A stretch of DNA of 28,077 nt from Pleurotus ostreatus/Saccharomyces cerevisiae fusant (Eukaryota > Opisthokonta): assembly GCA_024196135.1 (NCBI GenBank), contig JAMQCK010000331.1:1-28077 (forward strand). Reading direction: 5' to 3'. The position numbers and the translations under genes were made by a program. The notes under the pieces are model-generated. The model was not told where the DNA came from and searched no databases. It saw only the letters and a list, made by a program, of their open reading frames with translations. Below are positions 18,274 through 28,077 of the stretch, one piece after another (within the stretch, counting starts at the first letter, position 1; each line of letters opens with the position of its first letter).

Positions 18274-20357
18274 ATGTCTACTACCGGTGACAAAGAGTCC
18301 CCCATCGTCTTCTCCGACCGTCTCGTCGACCAGGACAGCCGGCTAGATGCGCTGCTCACGATGTGGGAGGAGGCGCAAATCGTCTGCGCCGACCTCGCGG
18401 CCCGCCCCGAGGCGGACCTGCTCAGCTTCGCGCATGAGGCGGCGTACTTCTCCATCGTGGATGTGAGGGAGGGGTACTTGGATCTCGACGGAAGTGTTTA
18501 TGCGAATACGACTTCGGGGACACATGCGGACAAGCCGGCGCCTATTCAGACGCGGCCGCAGCTGAAGGCCATCGAGTCGCCGAGCAAGGGCAAGGCGGCT
18601 CTGAAGGCCACTGTGGGTACGCCTCGTGCGACGACGGGCTCCTCGTCCGCTCAGCCTGATGTGCTGTCGGTGGTGCAGGATCAGGACACGCAGGAGATCC
18701 TCGATGAACTTCTGGAGCTAGAGGGGAAGCGCATCGTACGTCCGGCTCGTCATTATCATGATCAACGCGACTGATAGGACACGCAGGATGATGGGGGCGA
18801 AACGGCCGATGCGTCGAGGCCGCCTGGCGCTGTGATGTTCCTTGACGGCTCTATCAACCTCGACCTCACATCGACGGGCACGTCCACGAAATCCTCTACC
18901 GCCAAACCTAGCATCACCCCCAGCGCCAGCACTTCCTCGCCCTCGACCTCTACGCCACCGAATCAAGCCAAAAAGCTCGCCAAGAAATTTCCCAAATCGT
19001 GTCTCGACCACCCGGAGGGTCGCTGCAGCGCTAGCACTAAGTGCGGCCTCCAGCACGACCTCTGGAAGTGCGAATGCGGACGTATCATGGGGCCGAGCGG
19101 TCAGAAGGCCCATCGGTCAAGTCAGAAACACCTGGCGGCGGTGGCGAGGATCGAGGCAGCGGCAAAGAAGGAGGCGGATGCGAAGAAGGATGCGGCGGCG
19201 AAGAAGGAGGCGGCGGTAAAGAAGGGGGCGACGGCAAAGAAGGAGGTCAAGGCAACCCAGTCCAAGACTAAGACGCCATCTGGCAACAACCTAGCAGGGA
19301 AGGATCCTTTCAAGAAAGTTACTGGGAAGGCGCGCAGCGCTGCTGATGTGGCCAACCGGAAGATGCTGGAGTCGTGGGGTTACTTGGACGAGTATGACTC
19401 GAGGGAACCAGCCCCTCCTCCCGAGCCGCGCGTCAAGTCCCCCGTGGGCCTGGTATACCTCGTCGTCGACGCTGTTGCGCAAACTGCGCTAGACATCCCC
19501 GTCTCCATGAATCTTGGCCTCTACCTGGCGCCCACGTTCCGCAACCAGGGCCTCGGGCAGCGCGTACTGATCAGCGTGCTGGCGCGCGCGTTCGAGGTCT
19601 TCCACGCGCATAGGGTGCAGGTGCGCATTCTTGGGGGGAGGGAGAGGCATGTGGCGCTGGCGCTGTTTACGAAGCTGTGAGTGGTCCTCCGTCTACCATG
19701 CCCGGTACACTTTGTGGAAAGTCTGACCTGCCTCCGACAGTGGCTTCGCACACGAGGGTACGCGGCGCGCGTCGTTCTGGAGTCCACTCGAGGCGCAATG
19801 GCGCGACGAGACCACCATGGCCATCCTCGACACCGACTGGGTTATGCGGCCCATCCGTGCGTTGGCGCGTCGCGGAGCTCCGGCAGATGTCTGGGAGGCG
19901 CTGGTCGAGAGACATGCTAGGTATGTATTTTTCTTTTCCTACAATTTTTTCATCCAATATCCCTACCATCGAAAACATGACACTGACCTCGTCTTCCAGA
20001 GAACGTGAGGAGCTCTTGGACTGGGAGGACAGGAGGCCAAGTTGCCTTCGCAGGACCACCAGCATGGAGACGATACGCTTACACAACGAAGGGGCGCCCT
20101 CGGAGCTTGAGGACACCTCGAGCGGGAGAACGTCGCCGGCGTCGAGCAGGGGCGCATCGCCGATGTCTTCGAGCAGGTCGTCACCAATGTCTTCGAGAAG
20201 GTCGTCGGTATACGCGGCGTCGGATGATGACATGTCCGAGACGTCTTCCAAGAGTGCGTCATGGAGGGCTTCTCATGGCAGCAATGCAGACGAAGGAGAT
20301 TGGAGTGCGGTCGAGACGTCCTCCGTAAGCTCGTATGATATGTTGAGCGATTCGTAG
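18274..20357 (+). CDS. GNAT acetyltransferase-like paralogue G2 with a zinc-finger-like insert
   Basis: Exons 18274-18735, 18787-19676, 19741-19920 and 20000-20357 give 629 residues; intron phases 0, 2, 2 equal those of G1 and G3. The N-terminal module (IVFSDRLVDQDSRLDALL ... SFAHEAAYFSIVD, about 10-65) is followed by a Ser/Thr/Pro linker. A Cys/His patch at 226-269 then contains CLDHPEGRC and a WKCECGR element with spacing CxC-x11-H-x5-H, a likely zinc-binding module. Next come Lys/Ala repeats of the type AKKEA (about 277-310), a basic helix. The GNAT-like part has NLGLYLAPTFRNQGLGQR (about 396-413) with the expected R/Q-x-x-G-x-G loop, AHRVQVRIL, GFAHEGTRRASFW and QWRDETTMAILDTDW. The tail is Ser-rich with SPMSS units and ends SSYDMLSDS. 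A nucleic-acid or chromatin link is possible but inferred. Confidence 0.68.
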
Positions 20358-20924
20358 GTCATGTGTCCTATAACCATTGTAGCGGAACACACGCATATTG
20401 ATCATTTCTGGTACTCTATTACAGGACTCGGATGGTCACTACTTTGCATCCTTACGAGTCGAAAGGCGTCGAAACGGGTGGACAGGGGAATAACCTTAAT
20501 CTTCTCAGGCTTCGAGTGGCTGTGCATGTTGGGTCTTGTCCTTTGCGCTCATCTCGATTACAGCTGGATGCTTGATTACGCAGAGTGAGGCCTGGGACGT
20601 CTACTCTGCTAAGCCAAGGGGCCCTTAGTGGCTGCTTTTGACGGGCCATCACACCATCGACTGCACCCCACGCAGTACCAGAAGATACCCTTACTTGGAT
20701 TTCGAAGGCCCCTCCCGTGCACCACAGGTTCAATCTTCGCCATCTCTATTGTGGATCAAGCTCGCATATGTATGAGGCTTAATCCGTCCTTGCATCTCAT
20801 TGCAATCGGCTGTGCTCATCGGCTTCGACGCGCAGCTTTTGGGTGGCAAGGGCACGTATAAGTATGTACATGCATCGAACTTGAAGTAGCGTAGCGCCTG
20901 CCCAAACTAACGGTTGCTCTGATC
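20358..20924. other. Intergenic region between G2 and G3, with a TATA box for G3
   Basis: No gene seen. TATAAG at 20857-20862 lies 62 bp before the G3 start. TGGGTGGCAA in front of it is at best a diverged form of the G1/G2 element and is 7 bp, not 9 bp, from the TATA. Confidence 0.45.
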
Positions 20925-22237
20925 ATGACTTCGACCGCTATAACATTCTCCGAAGGTCTCGATGGGCAGGACGATCACCTCGATGACCTGCTGTCGCTGT
21001 GGGAGCAAGCGCGAGTTTCCTGCATGGAACTAGCCAGCTCCCCTCAAACGGACCTGATCAGCTTTGCGCAGGATGCTGCGTACTTCTCCGTCGTCGGCAT
21101 CAAGCATGGGGCTCCATCTAACGACGGTACCCCTTCCTCTGAGTCCGAGTCGGATGGCTTTACTAGCGGAAACCCTGGTCCTTCGCAACCGCCCAGAATG
21201 GAGCCTCTCTCCCCTCGACAAGCCGAAGAGACCCAGCGTCTTATTGAGGAGCTGTTCGACATTGTCAGAGATCGTCAGGTGTGTCTTCGGCTCGTGAGAC
21301 CCCTCAATGATACAATAATAATCTCACATGGAACTCAGAGCAGAGGATCTTCGCAGGCGCAGACACCATCGGAGCCGGAGGAGCCCCCAAAAGGGATCGC
21401 GGGATTCGTGTACCTGGTCAGCACTGGCGGAGATGGGCCTAGGCACATCCTTAACATTGGTCTGTATCTCGCGCCGCCATTCCGGAATCGAGGACTCGGT
21501 CAACGTATCTTGGTGGACGTCATCGCGCGAGCGTTCGAAGGTCTAAGTGCACACCGCGTTCAGGCGCATGTACTGGGTGGACTGGGCGAAACCGAGGTGC
21601 AGGCCGCTCTAGCATTATTTGGGAAACTGTGAGCAATGTCTCCTTGATTCCTCTGAATCTGTGTTCTCCTCTCATAGACTTGTCCGATGCTGGAGTACTC
21701 TCCAAACCGACTCCTCAGCATGGTACTCATGGCAGCTCTTCAGAGGCTTCTCTAACGAAGGCACGCGCCGTATGGCATTCTGGATCGCGCTGCAGTCCCA
21801 GTGGCGAGATGTGACGACCTTGGCCATGCTTGACACCGACTGGGTTATTCGTCCAATATCACAGCGCGCGTCCTGGAGCACTCCGACGGGACTGTGGGGC
21901 GCGCTATATGAGAAGCATGCCAAGTGAGTTGGCCCGAACACCTTCTCTTTTAGCTCTTTCTTGTCGCTCTGCATCGTGTACTTACGCTCGCCACAGAGAA
22001 CGGGAGGACCTTCAACGCTGGGTGCAGAGCTTCAGCACATACCGGCCTTCAATGCCTCGAGCGTTGAGCGCCGAGACCGTGCGTAACATGATCAACGATG
22101 CTGTCTTATCCAGCGCGTCCGAGTCCGAGTCCGAGTGGTCTACCTCGGAATCTGAAGCATCGACTGCAGGATCGACGAGTGCAGGGGGCAGCAGAGCCGC
22201 AACGCCAACCCCGTCGAATGCCGAAACAGCAGATTAA
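20925..22237 (+). CDS. GNAT acetyltransferase-like paralogue G3 (compact form)
   Basis: Exons 20925-21278, 21339-21628, 21744-21923 and 21997-22237 give 354 residues. The N-terminal module reads ITFSEGLDGQDDHLDDLL ... SFAQDAAYFSVVG. A short linker replaces the long insert of G2. The GNAT-like core has NIGLYLAPPFRNRGLGQR (loop at 167-172), AHRVQAHVL, GFSNEGTRRMAFW and QWRDVTTLAMLDTDW. Exon 3 is 180 nt, as in G2. The C-terminus has RNMINDAV, also seen in G1, then a Ser/Glu-rich tail (SESESEWSTSESEAST). Intron 1 (21279-21338) is 60 nt, in frame and free of stops, so retention would insert 20 residues; paralogue introns at this place carry stops. The gene is convergent with LYS2, 198 bp away. Confidence 0.7.
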
Positions 22238-22435
22238 TGAACGGGTGTTACCTTGGATTTGAGAGATTCGAGTTAGCGGTGTCAAAGGGTGTTATAGCAC
22301 CGGCTAGCCATCTACTTCTCGCGTACATGCTCTTCTCTTGATATCCACATGCACATATGTACTGGTCCGCAAGGCTATTGTTGTACAAGTGTTACATACG
22401 CACAATAAGTACATGATGATGCTGCAATTACATTT

Positions 22436-25400
22436 TTACAGGCCCGTGCGCCCTGCTGCCCTGACCGTGCCCTCAATCTTTAGCTCGGGCAGCTTTTTGG
22501 CCGTCTCGCCCTCAGGCGGCGGCGGAATGAAGCCCGCGCGGATCAACCATGCCAGGTACATCCCCGTCAGCTCCTCGTCCACCGTCGAGCTCGTCTTTTC
22601 CCCGTGCGCGGCGAGCAGCGCCACCGTATTCCGGTCGTCCAACTCGGGGCTCTTGGTGCTTGTCGGCAAGTCGTCGAGGACGAAGTGCAGCAGCGGGAAG
22701 AGCGCGTTGTCGGCGGCACCAGACATGACGTGCTGCTCGAGCTCGCGGCGCCAGAGCACGTACTCGACGGGGGAGACGGCAAAGCCGTAGGCGGAGAGCG
22801 CGCCGAGGAAGTCGTTGTAGGTAGGCGGAGGGGTGGCGGTGATGTGGAGGACGGCGAGAGGTGCGTTAGTGGGTTGAGTAAGAGCGGCGAGGGCGGTGCA
22901 GCGGGCGACGTGGTCGACGGGGACCATGTTGACGGTGTTGTTCATGTCGGGAGTGTGCCCGAGCTGGATGCAGCCCTTGACCATGCGCCAGAGGAAGTCA
23001 TCGGTGTTGGTGACTGCAACACATTAGTAGGCAAGCCACGATGATATACTACCGACGTACCTGCTGTCCTAGAATCACCGACGACGTAACCAGGGCGCAC
23101 GATATGTACGCGCAGCCCGCGCTTGCCCGCTTCGAAGAGCAGCTTCTCCGACACCCACTTGCTCTGGCCGTACCCGGTCTTCAATGTGTTACGAGCGCCC
23201 TCCAGATCATCCGCCTCCGGTACACCGCGATACTCCGACCGATTATTGTTCACCAGCGCTTCCGACAGCTCCACATAGTGCGCCGCATCGATGGCAGATG
23301 TCGAAGACACAAACGCAACGTGCTTCGGACGGCCCGTCGCAGCGAGCTCAATCACAGCAAGCGTCGACAGCACGTTCGGCGCGCGCAGCTTGTCATATGG
23401 GTACACCCAGTGCACGAGCGCGCCGTTGTGCAGCACCACGTCCGCCTCGTCGACGATGCGGGTCCAGGTGGCGTCGTCCAGCCCGAACTTCTCGAGGGCG
23501 AGGTCGCCGGTGACGATCTCCAGACGACCGCTCTCCGCCCACTTGTCGTCCCAGACACCGCGGTCGGTGGATCCCTCGCATAGGCGCGCAAGACCCTTTG
23601 CGGCGTCGCTGGCACGCACCAAGCAGATAACCTTCGCCACGCGCTCTGTGCGGTCTAACAGGTCCTTCAGAACGAATGCGCCGAGGAAGCCAGTCGCGCC
23701 CGTGAGGAACACCGTGACCTGCTTCTGCGCGAAGTCCTCTGCCGGCGCCGCGTACGATTCCCTGAGGCTCGGCAGCAGCGCGTCGAGGTCCTTGCCGTAC
23801 TCGACAGCCGGCGTACCCTTCTTCGCCGGAGCCGCGGCAGGCGCGTCGCCCTTCTTGTAGTCGAGCCCGAGGTCCGAATTGCGGAGCGCCTCGATGGCAC
23901 CGACGAGCCCCTCGATAGTCGGCTGCTCGAAGATGAGACCGAGCGGCGCATCGACGGCGAAGGCCTTGCGGATCTCGAAGACCAAGCGCGTCGCAAGGAT
24001 CGAGTGGCCGCCGAGGTCGAAGAAGTTCTCGTCGACGGGGACGGGTTGTGGTGCGTTCGGTAGGATGTTGGCGAAGATGGATTGAAGGGTCTCCTCGGTG
24101 CTGTTGCCCTTGCGCACTGGGGCGGCGGCAGCCTGGGCAGTATCGGGGAAGGGAAGTGCAGGCTTGTCAATCTTGCCGTTGGGGTTGAGAGGCATGCGCT
24201 TGAGCGGGACGAACACTGGCGGGCACATAGTTCATTTCAAGAATGCTGAACATGGACGAACTGTACTCACGAGTAGGAATGCTGTAGCTCGGCAGCTTCT
24301 TCTTGAGATGCTCCCGAATATCCTTTATAAGCCGCCTATACCGCCTCATTCCCTCCGCCACCCCCTTCCCATCGCCCTCCTCCGGCACATCGCTCGCATA
24401 CTCCTCCAGCCCCGGCCCATCCAGCGGCACGAAGTAGCTCACAAGGATCTTCTCCTCGTCCTTATCACGCCGCACCAGCGTCACGTTCTCCCGCACCAGC
24501 GGGTGCTGGCTCAGGTGCGTGTCGATCTCGCCGAGCTCGATGCGGAAGCCGCGGATCTTGACCTGGTCGTCCGCGCGGCCCGTGCACTCGACGATGCCGT
24601 CGGGCATGTAGCGCCCCAGGTCGCCCGAGCGGTACATCCGGTCGCGTACACCCTTCCAGTAACGCGACTCGGGGCCCGGCAAACCGTCCTTCGGGTGCCG
24701 AATGGTGTCCTTGGGTGGCTGCGCGTTCGCGGCGAACCAGTTGTTGACGAACTTCTCCGCCGAGGCGTCCGCGTCGAGGTAGCCCTCCGCCAACCCGCCC
24801 GAGCGCACGTAGATCTCGCCTACCTCCCCGATCGCGCACGGCACGTTCTTGTCGTGGCGGTTCACCACGAGCAGCTGCACGTCGATCATGCCGCTTCCCG
24901 CGGGCATGATATCCTTCTGCGTCGCCAGGAATGTCGGGTCCTGCGCGACGGGCGGGATCGCAAAGTACGACACCGCGCGCTGCGTCTCGGTCGTGCCGTA
25001 CATGTTGATGATGCACACGTTCGCCGCGAGCGCCTGCAGCCGGAGGCAGTCGCGCTTCGTCAAGACGTCGCCGACGAAGAATGCGTTCTGGAGATGCGGG
25101 ATCTGGCGTGTGGCCTGGGCGGAGAGAAGCTGACCCATGGCAGGCGTGAGGTGCGTGACGGTGACCTGGCTGTCGGCCATCCACTCGGCGAGGCGGCCAG
25201 GGATGCCGATGTCGTCCGCGGTGGGGACGTGCAGCTGGGCTCCGAAGAAGAGGGGGGTGAACACTGTGATGTGTTAGGTTATATTGGCGAGCGAAGGGGT
25301 GATGCACTCACTGTCTCGCTGGATGGGGTCGTGCGCGATACCACTCAACATAGTGAACTTCGACGTCTCGTCGAGGCCGAAGCGTTCGCCCATCCACGGG

Positions 25401-26891
25401 AAGAAATGTGTCAAGCTGAAGTGGCGACCCTTGACGCCCTTCGGGATACCAGTTGAGCCGCTGGTGAAGGAGAGCGTGCCAACGCTGTCGGGGCCGAGAA
25501 CAACATTCGGGTCGGTGTCGGCGAGATGGATCTGCGGATGCAAGACATCCTGGCCGTCTGGTCCGGTACCCCCGTTGATTGAGCCATCGGGGTGAACCTG
25601 AACAGCAGGAACCTCGACGCGAAGATGAAGTTCTGTCGACAAGAAGTCGCGGACAGAGGGACCGATGGTGCCTGCACCCTTGAGGACGACAAGGGCCCGC
25701 GGCTGAGCGACGCGAAGGTAGATGATTTGACGGGAGGCAGGGTATGCCGGGTCTGCGCGCGAGTCAGTACGTATACATCATCACCATATAGGCAGTCTTA
25801 CCAATGACTGAGAAAGTGGCTCCGACCTTCAGGACCGCCATGACGGCTACGACGAGATCCACGCTACGGTGCGCGTAGACCATGACGACCTCCTCGCGCT
25901 GAACACCGGCAGACAAGAGGTGATGCGCAAGGACGTTGGAAGCATGGCGTATCGCGCCGTACGAGAAGGTGATCTTCTCCTGGGGGTCAGAGAGAGTGGG
26001 AGCGGGAACGCTCTGGATGACGCAGGGGCGATCCGGCCATTGCTTCGCGTTGCGCGTAAAGACATCGGTGATCGCGCCCTTCCAGCCGCACCAATCGAGG
26101 TCCGCCGTCGGGTTGGGCAGCTTCTCGCGCTGCGACGGTGTCAGGAGCGGGATGGACCCCACAGGCAAGACAGGGTTCGTCGACGCCTTGCGCAGCAGTA
26201 CCGACAGCTGCTCGACAATGTGCGCAATGCGTGCGTGCGTGAACAGGAGCGAGTTGTACACGATGCGGAGGGAGATGCGCGGGGCGAGGGAGGCGTGCGA
26301 GGACGCGCTGCCGCGGGTGATAAAGACAGTGAGGTCGGAGGTCGCGCTGGTGGCGCTGAGGAAGTGCTCCTTCGTCTCGTCCGTCCCGTCGAAGAAGCGC
26401 ACGCGGAAGATCGGGCCTTGCAATGCCTCGTTCTCGTTTAGCGCCTGCACGATCGAGTCGAAGGGGACTGCGTCGCGCTCCGCCTCGTCTTCAACTTGCT
26501 GGACACGGCGGAGGATGGCCCAGAAGGGATCGGCGGGCTCTGCAGACAGGCGCAGAACGAGGGGCTCGCGCGCGGACGCGGAGGACGAGCCGATCACAAG
26601 GTCGGTGTCGCCGGTGTAACGGTGGAGGAGGACGGTGAACGCCGTGAGGACCAGATGGAAGGCGGAGGGGCGGTTCGTGGGGGACTCAAGCTCATCGTCC
26701 TCCTGCTCGTTCTCATTAAAGAGTGCGAGTTTGAGAAGCGCGAGGGCGGTCTGTTCTGAGAGTTCCGCTTGGTGTACGGCCTCGACGACCTTGTTGCTTC
26801 CCGATGGGCGGGGATAATCTGTGGGGAGCGAGATCGCGGGGAGGTTTTGGAGTCGGGAGACGACCCTGGCTAGTCTGCCGTCGTCCGCCAT
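22436..26891 (-). CDS. LYS2: L-2-aminoadipate reductase (alpha-aminoadipate-semialdehyde dehydrogenase), LYS2
   Basis: This enzyme reduces alpha-aminoadipate to its semialdehyde with ATP and NADPH in the fungal lysine pathway. It needs a phosphopantetheine arm added by the Lys5-type transferase. Minus-strand exons 26891-25802, 25752-25312, 25263-24271, 24215-23061 and 23013-22436 join in phase to 1418 residues, close to the usual length near 1400. Domains run: Lys2-type N-terminal region (about 1-250); adenylation domain with [12 protein letters not shown] (458-469), MYGTTETQ (598-605), [13 protein letters not shown] (721-733) and [13 protein letters not shown] (746-758); carrier domain with FFDLGGHSI and the attachment Ser at about 913; reductase domain with [12 protein letters not shown] (1011-1022) and [27 protein letters not shown] is typical of Lys2. 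The four introns are 47-55 nt and all phase 1. The start MADDG was chosen; an in-frame ATG at 26954 would add 21 residues. Confidence 0.97.
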
Positions 26892-28077
26892 CGTTGTCGG
26901 CAGTCGAAAGGAGATTCCGATTCCCCTGGATGTCGATCGCCGAGTCACCTCCAATGAATACGGTCACATGTTCTGTAGATCGTTCTGCGCGTCGCGTCTC
27001 GCATGAAGTCCGGACGCGCCAGTCGCGATAGATGTGCACATTGAGGTTCGTGAGGCCGTATTCTTTCGATATATGTTGATATATGCGCGTGGAGCACCTG
27101 TCAGTAGTCAGCCATGAAGATCAGGGATGGCGCCGAGCGACACACCGAGCGTCGTCGTACGTTTTCCTCCCCTCTATCCGATCCCATCCTACTCAGAGTA
27201 TACGTTAGACATCCTGCATCCTTCTTCGTAGCGGAGTGTGGGATTGCGGCCAACGGACGTCGTCTAGGAAGTTCTGCTTCGCGGGCTAGCCTGGTGCGGA
27301 GGGACTTCGGGTATGTCCTCTTCCAGTCTATTGGCGCCCGAATGTCTTAGGCCTCAGGTCCTGGCTGTTGTGCGCATGACGATGGTAGGAGACAAGCTGA
27401 ATTTGTTGATACGTCTTTGCGTCAGTTTGCGCCTCGTTGTACACGAAACCACAGCCACATATGATCCTGCCCCATTTGTCCACTCCTTTGTTCTTTTCTC
27501 TACACCGTCACCTGGCAAATTTCGCACCTTTGAGTTCTTGCCCTTCAGCGCAGAACAATGCGCAGAAGTCACGCCCGTCTACAAAGCCCTGCGATTATAC
27601 ACATAGGAATGCAATGAGTCCGAGAGCCGCTCTATCATTGCCTAGCGGAAGTGTACTCGAATTGGCACCCATCCAGGCTCTGAGACGTTACACCTCATTC
27701 TATCCTAGTCCTCCTCATACCACCGCCCTATCCCCTCTAACAAGGCCGTCGGTCAACCTCAGGGTCAAGCGTCAAGGTGAAGCAGCACTTGACCTACCTC
27801 CGTTGTTAGCGGTTGTGATTGACTACTCGCTAGACGGCGCCAGTTAAACGGCAGCCATGCAGTCCGCGACATCTGAGGCGTACCTAGCCCAGAGTACATG
27901 CGCCCTTCAATCGGGTGTCGTACTGCCCCGATGTCGAGAGGGGACCCCCTGCAGTTGAAGACCGTAAAGCTGGAAAGCTGGATAATGCAGTATGTACTTG
28001 GATATCTTTCAAACTCAGCTATGGTCAGCCAGCGCATTGAAGTATATATACTGCCAGCCTGGCCAGAAGCTCTACAA
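26892..28077. other. LYS2 upstream region and window end; no convincing gene
   Basis: The LYS2 promoter and leader lie just right of 26891. A minus-strand frame starting with ATG at 27039 runs out of frame past the LYS2 start and ends at 26716, so it would be an overlapping upstream frame if transcription begins beyond 27039. Plus-strand frames at 27114-27350, 27313-27606 and 27437-27847 show no domain. A GTATATATACTG at 28042-28053 could be the TATA box of a gene beyond the window. Confidence 0.4.

Noticed and set aside
24098..25456. 452-codon plus-strand open frame antisense to LYS2
   Set aside because: It lies inside LYS2 exons 3-4 in mirror frame, is His/Arg/Leu/Val-rich and has no domain. 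It is a codon-bias shadow of the GC-rich coding strand.
22436..26891. NRPS-like secondary-metabolite reductase
   Set aside because: The domain order fits both, but the Lys2-type N-terminal region, DPAYPASRQ and [11 protein letters not shown] motifs and 1418-residue length fit LYS2, and no tailoring genes are nearby.
27114..27606. Short plus-strand gene with introns near the window end
   Set aside because: Donor and acceptor pairs exist, but every join I tried meets an early stop and no domain appears.

Overview
The window is nuclear DNA from a filamentous basidiomycete, most likely an Agaricomycete. The evidence is GC-rich coding sequence, many introns of about 47-140 nt with GT..CTNAC..AG signals, short intergenic gaps, TATA-box promoters about 45-110 bp upstream of the start codons of small genes, and a typical fungal LYS2 gene. 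There is no sign of bacterial, organellar or viral DNA. All exon models below were joined by hand from splice signals and reading-frame phase.

Layout. 1-192: last exon of a zinc-type medium-chain dehydrogenase. 193-3171: no intact gene; it holds three decayed copies of an intron-bearing repeat. 3172-3921: a GFA/DUF636-type zinc protein. 4531-6454: an eight-exon zinc-free MDR quinone/enoyl-reductase-like gene. 6841-7753: an unrecognised basic protein with a KEN box and nuclear localisation signal, behind three ACGCGT boxes. 8406-13672: four near-identical genes for a 71-residue secreted four-cysteine peptide (here A, B, C, D), arranged as two divergent pairs inside a large direct and inverted duplication that also carries a decayed piece of the 6841 gene. 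13880-14861: a second GFA paralogue with the same intron positions as the first. 15793-22237: three tandem same-strand paralogues (G1-G3) of a GNAT acetyltransferase-like family with its own N-terminal module and Ser-rich tails. 22436-26891: LYS2, alpha-aminoadipate reductase, on the minus strand. 26892-28077: LYS2 upstream region, no convincing gene.

LYS2 and the dehydrogenases are ordinary metabolism. The accessory part is 6.8-22.2 kb, where two lineage-restricted families have expanded locally. The peptide array is the most striking feature. The mature peptide is identical in all four copies, apparently differing only at synonymous sites, while promoters, introns and 3' flanks pair the copies in conflicting ways. 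This is the signature of inversion and gene conversion among inverted copies. The GNAT-like array shows the opposite pattern: strong divergence, a degenerated acetyl-CoA motif in one member and an added zinc-finger-like module in another. I see no evidence that the peptide genes and GNAT-like genes act together.
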